Of a DNA stretch of 5,951 nucleotides, positions 1-5,951 are shown piece by piece. The first letter of the stretch is position 1. Each line of letters starts with the position of its first letter. Origin of the DNA: Burkholderiales bacterium. GTDB lineage: Bacteria > Pseudomonadota > Gammaproteobacteria > Burkholderiales > Burkholderiaceae. A model generated the notes under the pieces. The model saw only the letters and a list, made by a program, of their open reading frames with translations. It was not told the origin of the DNA and searched no databases. The stretch covers positions 1 to 5,951 of the forward strand of contig CAHJWV010000326.1 in assembly GCA_903643055.1 (NCBI GenBank), in the 5' to 3' direction. A program made the translations under genes and the position numbers.

Positions 1-143
1 GATCAACAGACGTAACACCGGCGCCACGACACCAGCGCGGCCCCACCCAGGCCGCGGCGGTTGGCCAGACACACACAGCGAGCCACCTGTCACCTCCCCA
101 TCATCCAGAACACGCATGAGAAACCACGCACGAGAAAACACGC
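1..143. other. Leader upstream of treZ, no recognisable gene
   Basis: This stretch has no recognisable gene. The frame beginning at position 2 is open for 51 codons up to a TGA at 155-157, so it could be the tail of an upstream gene overlapping treZ. Its translation is rich in Pro, Arg, Thr and His, resembles no family I know, and its third codon positions are less GC-biased than in the two real genes. The frame from position 1 stops at once (TAA 13-15) and could equally be the last four codons of an upstream gene. No convincing -35/-10 pair is visible. In related bacteria glgB or glgX often lies upstream, but nothing here shows that. Confidence 0.5.
36..56. other. Short all-GC hairpin in the leader
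   Basis: CGCGGCC (36-42) is the exact reverse complement of GGCCGCG (50-56), giving a 7-bp stem of only G:C pairs around a 7-nt loop. No T-tract follows, so it does not look like a standard intrinsic terminator. In DNA this GC-rich a stem of this size can arise by chance. It could mark the end of an upstream transcript or a structured treZ leader, but there is no further support. Confidence 0.25.
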
Positions 144-152
144 ATGAGAAAC
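111..152 (+). repeat. Three tandem 14-bp units across the treZ start
   Basis: Units lie at 111-124, 125-138 and 139-152. The first and third are identical (CACGCATGAGAAAC); the middle one differs at two positions, one turning ATG into ACG. Each unit has a start-like triplet at its centre (116 ATG, 130 ACG, 144 ATG) followed by GAGAA, a weak Shine-Dalgarno-like string. Because the period is not a multiple of three, the ATG at 116 is in another frame and reads only 13 codons, to the TGA at 155-157. The array therefore sets both the start codon and the ribosome-binding context of treZ. Confidence 0.85.
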
Positions 153-2426
153 GATGAGATGAGCGCCCCCTCGGCGAAACCCCTGGATCACTCGCAGCGT
201 GCTTCCAACGAGGCCTCGACCTTGCATTCCGCTGCATCCGATTCCAGTGCATCCGATTCCGATACATCCGAGATCAAGACGATCACCGGCGAGACCTCGG
301 CCACGCAGGCCGACAGCCCGACCTTTGCCAGCCCGACTTTCGTGGCGCCGCTTCACACCCAGCCGAAGGCCAGTGGCTCTCGGCATGGCCATGCGATGCC
401 GTTCGGCGCGTCGCTGAAAGCCGGTGGCGGCGTGCGCTTCGCGCTGTGGGCGCCGGCCGATGTGGGCGTCGCGCTGCAGGTGACGACCGGCGCGTGCGCC
501 GGCCGCTATGACGCGGTGGCCGATGCCGAAGGCTGGCGCGTGGTAGAGCTGTCGCAAGCGGTAGTCGGTGACCGTTATCAATGGGCGATCACGAAAGCCG
601 GCGACGCCGAGCTGCGCGTGCCTGACCCGGCTTCGCGCGACAACCCCGAAGGTGCATTGGGGCCTTCGGCCGTCGTCGACCCGCAGGCCTTCGAATGGGG
701 CGAAGCCGAAGCCCGCTGGCGCGGCCGGCCCTGGGCCGATGTGGTTGCCTACGAGTTGCACGTCGGCACCTTCACACCCGAAGGCAGCTTCGAAGCGGCC
801 GAAAAGCGCCTGCCGCAGTTGGCCGAGCTGGGCATCACCTGCATTCAGCTGATGCCGGTGGCGAGCTTCCCGGGACGCTTCGGCTGGGGCTATGACGGCG
901 TGTTGCCTTATGCACCGCAATCCGCCTATGGCCCGCCGCAAGCGCTGAAGCGATTCATCCAGGCCGCGCACCGCCTGGGCCTGATGGTGATGCTCGATGT
1001 GGTCTACAACCACTTCGGGCCCGAGGGCAACTACCTCTCTGTGTACGCGCCGCAGTTCTTTACCGACCGCCATCACAACGCCTGGGGCGACGCGCTGAAT
1101 TTCGACGGCCCGGGCAGCCGGGTGGTGCGCGAATTTTTTATCCACAACGCGCTCTACTGGATCGACGAATACCGCTTCGATGGCCTGCGCCTCGACGCCG
1201 TGCATGCGATGAAAGACGACTCGTCGCCCGACATCCTGCAAGTGTTGGCGCAGCGCGTGCGCGCGCACAGCGCAGGCCGGCAAGTGCACCTGGTGCTGGA
1301 GAACGACTGCAATGAAGCCGCGCGCCTGCGGCCTGGCGTGCCGGGCGGGGTGGATGTGTTGCACGAGGCCCGGCGCCTGCAAGGCGGAAGCCACGAGCCG
1401 GGGGACGAAAAGAGCAAGGAGGGTAGGGCAGGCGCTCACCAAGGCAGTCACCAAGGCAGTGAAGACGGCCGCTATGACGGCCAGTGGAGCGGTGATTTCC
1501 ACCACACGCTGCATGTGCTGATGACCGGCGAGCACGAAGGCTATTACGGTGAATACGTGCAGTCACCGCGCACGCAGCTGGCCCGTTGCCTGACGCATGG
1601 CTTTGCGCGCGAAGGCGCGCCTCACCTTGAGGCGGCCGGCAGCAACCCGCGCCGCGATGCGACCAGCACGCTCGACCTGCCATGCGCCGTCAACTTCGTG
1701 CAGACGCATGACCAGATCGGCAACCGCGCGTTCGGCGATCGGCTGGCCGCGTTGGTGGACGAGGCGCCGCGGCGGCTGGCCACCGCGTTGCTACTGTTGA
1801 GCCCGACCACGCCGATGCTGTTCATGGGCGAGGAATTCGCGGCGACGTCGCCGTTTCTGTTTTTCGCAGACTGGAGCGGGCCGTTGCGCGACGCGGTGGT
1901 GGCGGGGCGGCGGCGCGAATTCGCGCAGTTCACGGCCTTTGCCGATGAAGCGGCGCGTGAGCGCATTCCCGACCCCTGCGCGATCGAGACCTTCCAGCGC
2001 TGCAAGCTGGACTTCGACGCGCTGGCTCAGCGGCCCGAGCAAGCCGACAGCTGGCGCTTTCACCAGACCTTGCTGGCCTTGCGCCAGCGCGATCTCGCGC
2101 CGCGCCTGACTCAGCTACGCGCGGGCGCGCACGAGTCTCGCTTCGACGGCACGGAGTTGATGACGGTGCTGTGGCGCTTCGAGACCGGCCGTTCGCTGGA
2201 GCTGCGCGTCAACCTCGGCCCGCACACCTGGCATGGCGAACTCGATGAGCCGCACGCCGAGCCGGCCTGGTTCAGCGTCGGCAAGGTGGGAGCGCGCGAG
2301 TTGGGCGCCTGGTCGGCTTGCTGGCATTGGCGCGACCCGGCCTTGTCGCTGGCGCGGCGCTTTCCCGCCGCGGTCGGATCATCGTCTGCCAAAGCGCCGG
2401 GAGGCGAGGTCGGACATGGGCGTTAA
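144..2426 (+). CDS. treZ: Malto-oligosyltrehalose trehalohydrolase (TreZ, GH13)
   Basis: TreZ is a cytoplasmic enzyme that hydrolyses the alpha-1,4 bond next to the terminal trehalose unit of maltooligosyl-trehalose, releasing free trehalose. The 760-residue product has an N-terminal CBM48-like sandwich (about 85-190, GVRFALWAPA), then the GH13 barrel: YELHVGTF (203-210), LDVVYNHFGPEGNY (284-297), FDGLRLDAVHAM with the expected nucleophile D351, VLEND with acid/base E386, YDGQWSGDFHHTLH (444-457) and THDQIGNR with D523. These motifs match TreZ rather than the related branching enzyme or GlgX. Family members are usually near 600 residues; the excess is a Ser/Thr/Asp-rich N-terminus (1-83) and an insertion at about 391-443. 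The start at 144 follows a weak GAGAA (132-136); ATG 159, in the same frame, is an alternative. An in-frame ATG at 396 (MPFGAS), where ordinary TreZ proteins often begin, has no visible ribosome-binding site. The 3' end overlaps the next gene by 11 bp, so the two are probably cotranscribed and translationally coupled. Confidence 0.95.
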   Translation: MRNDEMSAPSAKPLDHSQRASNEASTLHSAASDSSASDSDTSEIKTITGETSATQADSPTFASPTFVAPLHTQPKASGSRHGHAMPFGASLKAGGGVRFALWAPADVGVALQVTTGACAGRYDAVADAEGWRVVELSQAVVGDRYQWAITKAGDAELRVPDPASRDNPEGALGPSAVVDPQAFEWGEAEARWRGRPWADVVAYELHVGTFTPEGSFEAAEKRLPQLAELGITCIQLMPVASFPGRFGWGYDGVLPYAPQSAYGPPQALKRFIQAAHRLGLMVMLDVVYNHFGPEGNYLSVYAPQFFTDRHHNAWGDALNFDGPGSRVVREFFIHNALYWIDEYRFDGLRLDAVHAMKDDSSPDILQVLAQRVRAHSAGRQVHLVLENDCNEAARLRPGVPGGVDVLHEARRLQGGSHEPGDEKSKEGRAGAHQGSHQGSEDGRYDGQWSGDFHHTLHVLMTGEHEGYYGEYVQSPRTQLARCLTHGFAREGAPHLEAAGSNPRRDATSTLDLPCAVNFVQTHDQIGNRAFGDRLAALVDEAPRRLATALLLLSPTTPMLFMGEEFAATSPFLFFADWSGPLRDAVVAGRRREFAQFTAFADEAARERIPDPCAIETFQRCKLDFDALAQRPEQADSWRFHQTLLALRQRDLAPRLTQLRAGAHESRFDGTELMTVLWRFETGRSLELRVNLGPHTWHGELDEPHAEPAWFSVGKVGARELGAWSACWHWRDPALSLARRFPAAVGSSSAKAPGGEVGHGR
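233..275 (+). repeat. 15-bp in-frame repeat in the TreZ N-terminus
   Basis: TGCATCCGATTCC occurs at 233-245 and again at 248-260 with a 15-bp period, and a degenerate third copy follows from 263. The period is five codons, so the protein reads ASDSS, ASDSD, TSE in succession. This looks like in-frame growth by replication slippage within the non-catalytic, acidic and Ser-rich N-terminal extension. Confidence 0.75.
315..344 (+). repeat. 15-bp in-frame duplication (SPTFA/SPTFV)
   Basis: AGCCCGAC(C/T)TT is present at 315-325 and 330-340, again with a 15-bp period in phase with the treZ frame, encoding SPTFA then SPTFV. It is a second small slippage-type duplication in the same N-terminal extension, just before the conserved CBM48-like part begins. 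Confidence 0.7.
1437..1460 (+). repeat. Perfect 12-bp tandem duplication (HQGS HQGS)
   Basis: CACCAAGGCAGT is repeated exactly, back to back, encoding HQGS twice. It sits inside the hydrophilic insertion of TreZ (residues about 391-443) that separates the acid/base motif from the DFHHTLH motif. The copies are identical including third codon positions, which points to a recent duplication and a site likely to vary in copy number without breaking the frame. Confidence 0.85.
2400..2410 (+). promoter_or_regulatory. Ribosome-binding site for malQ-treY
   Basis: Two Shine-Dalgarno-like strings lie inside the end of treZ: GGAGG at 2400-2404 and GAGGT at 2406-2410. GAGGT is 5 nt and GGAGG 11 nt before the ATG at 2416. 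This supports 2416 as the start over the upstream in-frame ATG at 2233, which would require a 194-bp overlap with treZ. The position within treZ suggests translation coupled to ribosomes finishing treZ. Confidence 0.7.
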
Positions 2427-5400
2427 ACCCAAACTGGAACCCAAGCCGACATCGTCATCGAAGCTGGCATCGGAAGCGACAGCGAGCGCCGCTCTCGGTG
2501 CCACGCACTTGCCGGGCGCATCACCCGCATCGGCAGTGGCTGCGCCGCGTTCACAGCCCTCTCGGCTGCAGGCCCTGTGCGAACGCCTCGGCATCTGTGC
2601 CAGCTATCAAGATGCCTGGGGCCAGCCGCACACGCTGGATGATGCGACGCTGAGGCGGTTTTTGGGCGCGCTCGGCATCGCGGCCGATGACGAGGCCGCG
2701 CTCGCCGCCGCCTGGCAGCGCATCGACGCGCAGGCCGATGTGCCGGCGCCGATGAGGGTCATCCGGCAGGATCAGGCGAAGACGCTTCAGCTCGCCGCGC
2801 GTGCGATTGGGCTGCAGTGGCTGCTGCAGGCCGAGAATGGCGTCGAGTGGCATGGCGAAGTGATGGCAGCCAACGACGCGCCGCCAGATCTTGCTGCGGC
2901 CGCATTCGTGCCTGCAGCTCAGACATCTGACAAGGTCACATCGGCCGAACGGGCGCCCGAGCACGCCACCGATGGCGTCACAGCCGATGAAGCCCAGGCC
3001 AGCATCGAACTGCCTGCCGATCTGCCGATCGGTTATCACCGCTTGCGCATTGCTGATGCCGGCATCGACCTGCTGCTGGCCGTGTGCCCGGCGCAATGCC
3101 ACCGGCCGCAAGGCCTGGTGACCGGTGAGCGCTGGTGGGGGCCGACGGTGCAGCTGTATGCGCTGCGATCGAAGCGCAACTGGGGCATCGGCGATTTCAG
3201 CGATCTCGCGCAGACGGTGGAGATCGCGGCCGCGCAAGGTGCCGCCTTTGTCGGCATCAACCCGGTTCATGCCTTGTTCCCGGAGTTGCCGGAGCAGGCG
3301 AGCCCGTACAGCCCGTCAAGCCGCATCGCACTGAATGCGATCTACCTCGATGTCGAAGCGGTTGCCGATTTCAAGCACTGCAAGACGGCGCAAAAGCTGG
3401 TGGCCCATGCCGATTTCCAGCATCAGCTGGCGCAGTTGCGCGAAGCGGCACAGGTCGACTATGCCGGTGTGGCCACGCTCAAGCGGGCCGTGCTGAGCCG
3501 CCTCTATCGCCATTTCTGCAAGCACGAGCTGGCCGAAGACTCGCCGCGGGCAGCGCAGTTCCGCGCCTTCCAGCAGCAGGCCAGCGTGTCGCTGCGCCGG
3601 CATGCGCTGTTCGAGGCGCTGCAGTCGCATCTGCAGGCGCAAAACGTGGCGCAAGACCCGACGCTGAACGCTTGGGCTTCGTGGCCCGAGGCTGCGCGCG
3701 ACCCGAGCAGCCCGTGGGTGGCGCAGTTTCAGCGCGAGCATCTCGATCGCATCGAATTTTTCGACTACCTGCAGTGGCAGTGCGATGAGCAGCTGAGTAC
3801 GGCGCAGCGCCATGCGAAGGCGAACGGCATGCCGCTGGGCCTTTATCTCGACATGGCGGTGGGCGTCAATGAAAGCGGCTCCGAGACTTGGTCTTGGCCG
3901 GGCTTGTATGCGCTGGATGCGCATGTCGGCGCGCCGCCGGAGAGCTACAACCCGGCTGGGCAGAATTGGGGCTTGCCGCCGATGATTCCGTCGGCCTTGC
4001 AGGCGCATGCCTATCGCCCGTTCATCGACCTGCTGCGCGCAAACATGCGCCATGCCGGCGCGTTGCGGCTCGACCATGTGATGGCCTTACAGCGCCTGTT
4101 CTGGATCTTGCGCGGTGACGATGCCGGCCTGGGCACGTATGTGCACGGCCCGTTCGACGACCTGCTGAATTTGCTCGCGCTGGAGAGCGTTCGCGCGCAA
4201 TGCCTGGTGATCGGTGAAGACCTCGGCAATGTGCCGCCGAACTTTCGCGAAACCATGGGCGAACGGGCGGTGCACGCTTATGGCCCGCTGTACTTCGAGC
4301 GCCGGCCCGATGGCCGTTACCCGAGGCCGGGCGACTGGAAGGCTCAGGCGCTGGCGGTGGTCGGCACGCACGACCTGCCGACCTTGCGCGCCTGGTGGCG
4401 CGGCGATGACATCACGACGCGCGACCGCCTGGCGCTGTACCCGAGTGCCGCGCAGCGCGACGCGCACCGAGCGGCCCGCGCCGAGGAGCGCAGCGCCTTG
4501 CTGCAGGCCTTGCAGCGCGAGGGTTTGCTGCCTGGGGACGCTGTCGCCCGCAAGCGGGTCGCTGGCCTTCGAGATAACGAAACAGATCAGCGCCAGCGTG
4601 CGAAGGCATCGGCCAAGGTGGCCGACACGAGCAGCGACATCCACATTGATATCAACGACACCGACCCACGACTGACCGAATGGGTGTATGCCTATCTCGG
4701 CCGCGGCCGGTCGCAGCTGGTCGGCGTGCAATTCGAAGACGTGTTGCAGCAGCTCGAGCAGGTCAACGTGCCCAGCACGACCGAAGCGCGTTACCCCAAC
4801 TGGAGAATCAAGCTGAGCCTCGATCTCGATCAAATCGCGCAGGAGCCGCGCTGGCTTGCGGTCAGCGCCGCGCTGCGCGAAGCACGGCGGGCGCCGCTGA
4901 GCCCCGAGCTCCATGGTCCGCAAGGGGCCGACCCAGATTGGGCGGGTGATGGCATCGATCGCACCGAACGGCCCGGCAGCCGCGGTGCACAAAATGAAGC
5001 GGGAGGCCAAAGCAAGGCCTTGCGCGCCACGCTGGCCACCGCGCTCGTGCCGCGCGCCACCTACCGCATCCAGTTCCATGCTGGCATGCGCTTCGATGAT
5101 GCAACGCGCGCCGTGCCTTATCTCGACGCGCTGGGCGTCAGCCATCTCTATGCCTCGCCTTATCTCCAGGCACGCCAGGGCAGCCTGCACGGCTATGACG
5201 TGGTCGACCCGACGCGGCTGAACGCCGAGATCGGCGATGAGGCCGCGCACGAGCGCTTGTGTCAGACCTTGCAACAGCACGGCATGCATCAGCTGATCGA
5301 CATCGTGCCCAACCACATGGGCGTGCTGGAGGCCGACAACCTGTGGTGGCTGGACGTGCTGGAGTGCGGCCAGGCCTCGGCCCATGCGCGCAGCTTCGAC

Positions 5401-5917
5401 ATCGAATGGCACGACACGAAGCCCGAACTCGATGGCAAGGTCTTGCTGCCGGTGCTCGGCGATGCCTACGGCCGCGTGCTGGAGGCGGGCGAGCTGGTGC
5501 CGGTGTTCGATGCGGCGCGCGGCAGCTTCCACATCGCCTACTACGGCCACCGCTTCCCGATCGACCCGCGGCTGTATGCGCAGCTCCTGTCGGTGAACCC
5601 GCCGCCAGGGGCCGGCGATGAGGATGCAAACACCGGCCTGCCTGCCGCGCAACTGGCGCAGCTCGCCGCACTGGCCCATGCCTTTGCGCAGCTGCCGGCG
5701 CAAGACGATGAGACCGAAACCCGGCGGGCGATTCGCCGCCGCGACAAGGCCGCGTTGAAGCAACAGCTGGCCCAAGCCAGCGAGCGCTTTGGGTGGCTGG
5801 CCCCGTGGATTGAGCAGCGGCTGAATCGATTGAAGGGCGAGCCGGGTCGCCCCGGCAGCTTCGATGCGCTCGATGCCTTGATCGGCCGGCAGGCTTATCG
5901 GCTGGCCTGCTGGCGGG
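2416..5917 (+). CDS. malQ-treY: MalQ-TreY fusion: 4-alpha-glucanotransferase + malto-oligosyltrehalose synthase, 3' partial
   Basis: One uninterrupted frame encodes two enzymes. Residues about 50-825 are a complete GH77 4-alpha-glucanotransferase, which transfers alpha-1,4-glucan segments between maltodextrins. It has the extended N-terminal domain of bacterial MalQ (about 50-235), WGPTVQLYALRSKRNWGIGD (241-260), SPYSPSSR (296-303), NPAGQNWGLPP (512-522), RLDHVM with nucleophile D553, IGEDLG with acid/base E601, THDLPT with D653, and QVNVPSTTEARYPNWR (782-797). A linker (826-877) leads into TreY from VPRATYRIQFHAG (878-890), with SHLYASPYLQAR, HGYDVVDPTRLNAEIG, LIDIVPNHMG (960-969) and the YRLACWR box (1161-1167). 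TreY isomerises the reducing-end bond of maltodextrins to a trehalose linkage. The TreY catalytic Asp/Glu/Asp lie beyond the window. Genomic sequence ends at 5917; the seven codons and TGA that follow come from a sequencing adapter. Residues 1-45 (Ser/Ala/Pro-rich), 167-198 and 708-750 look like poorly conserved additions. The full protein would probably exceed 1,600 residues. Confidence 0.93.
4891..5046 (+). other. Linker joining the MalQ and TreY modules
   Basis: Residues 826-877 of the fusion fall between the MalQ end (PNWRIKLSLDLDQIAQEPRWLAVSAALREAR) region and the first conserved TreY block. The segment is rich in Gly, Pro, Asp, Arg and Ala, has no family motif, and is likely flexible. 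It contains GGGAGG at 5001-5006 and in-frame TTG (5020) and GTG (5047) codons just before the TreY module, plus an out-of-frame TGATG at 4947-4951. These may be traces of a former intergenic junction, which is inference. Confidence 0.6.
5047..5917 (+). other. treY: TreY module, N-terminal part only
   Basis: About 290 residues of malto-oligosyltrehalose synthase are present, in the same frame as MalQ. The family signatures seen in order are YRIQFHAGMRFDD, HLYASPYLQARQGSLHGYD, NAEIG, IDIVPNHMG (GH13 conserved region I), SFDIEWHD, GKVLLPVLGDAYG, HRFPIDPRLY and QAYRLACWR. The last usually reads YRLAYWR, so Cys replaces Tyr here. Roughly two thirds of a typical TreY is missing because the contig ends, so activity of this module cannot be judged. 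Confidence 0.9.
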
Positions 5918-5951
5918 AGATCGGAAGAGCACACGTCTGAACTCCAGTCAC
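5918..5951 (+). other. Illumina TruSeq adapter, non-biological
   Basis: All 34 final bases match the standard Illumina TruSeq read-through adapter, starting AGATCGGAAGAGC and ending CTCCAGTCAC. It directly follows the TreY YRLACWR codons and breaks the conserved protein. Its in-frame translation, EIGRAHV followed by TGA, is a recognisable contamination signature at false protein C-termini. This segment should be removed from any annotation. Confidence 0.97.

Noticed and set aside
1..143. Sigma-70 promoter for treZ
   Set aside because: No -35/-10 pair with reasonable spacing was found. TTGGCC at 61-66 has no partner AT-rich hexamer downstream.
90..1535. A 481-codon antisense reading frame opposite treZ
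   Set aside because: Long antisense frames are expected in strongly GC3-biased genes. The plus strand carries the conserved TreZ motifs, and the antisense product looks compositional (Arg, Ala, His, Gly).
2233..2415. Upstream in-frame ATG for malQ-treY
   Set aside because: It would overlap treZ by 194 bp, the extra 61 residues read as a shifted-frame product of treZ, and ATG 2416 has a well-placed ribosome-binding site.
4947..4951. TGATG as the real end of malQ and start of treY
   Set aside because: The TGA and ATG are in two different frames, neither matching the conserved MalQ and TreY frame. It would need two compensating sequencing errors close together, so the fusion is the simpler reading.
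4087..5934. A 615-codon antisense reading frame opposite malQ-treY
   Set aside because: It begins inside the sequencing adapter (MCSSDL), its translation shows no family motif, and it lies opposite clearly conserved MalQ and TreY motifs. It is a GC-bias shadow.
5938..5940. TGA as the natural stop of the fusion gene
   Set aside because: It lies within the adapter, and the protein stops in the middle of a conserved TreY region, far short of the family's usual length.

Overview
The window is GC-rich chromosomal DNA whose codons strongly favour G or C in third position. It carries two adjacent plus-strand genes for making trehalose from malto-oligosaccharides or glycogen (the TreY/TreZ route). 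Gene content, codon use and protein style suggest a betaproteobacterium, probably Burkholderiales. That placement is inference; there is no rRNA or other marker in the window.

Layout. Positions 1-143 are a leader with no recognisable gene; it holds a short GC hairpin and three tandem 14-bp units (111-152), the last of which contains the chosen treZ start. Positions 144-2426 are treZ (malto-oligosyltrehalose trehalohydrolase, GH13), complete, with a long Ser/Thr/Asp-rich N-terminal extension and a low-complexity insertion between two catalytic-barrel motifs. The next gene starts at 2416, overlapping treZ by 11 bp, and runs in one uninterrupted frame to the end. It encodes an entire MalQ-type 4-alpha-glucanotransferase (GH77), a linker of about 50 residues, and then the N-terminal third of a malto-oligosyltrehalose synthase (TreY), so it is a MalQ-TreY fusion.

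The right end is not genomic. Positions 5918-5951 are a perfect copy of the common Illumina TruSeq read-through adapter (begins AGATCGGAAGAGC). The apparent stop at 5938-5940 and the C-terminal residues EIGRAHV are therefore artefacts, and the true treY reading frame is cut at 5917 before the TreY catalytic residues are reached.

Function. TreY turns the reducing-end alpha-1,4 bond of a maltodextrin into an alpha,alpha-1,1 bond, and TreZ then cuts off trehalose. MalQ disproportionates the short maltodextrins left over into longer ones that TreY can use again. Having all three activities in one translationally coupled pair of genes, with two of them on one chain, fits a compact trehalose-producing operon. 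I saw no CRISPR array, tRNA, rRNA, insertion sequence or phage gene. The main items for a second look are the fusion and its linker, the adapter-truncated end, the repeat-built treZ start, and the repeated low-complexity insertions in both proteins.
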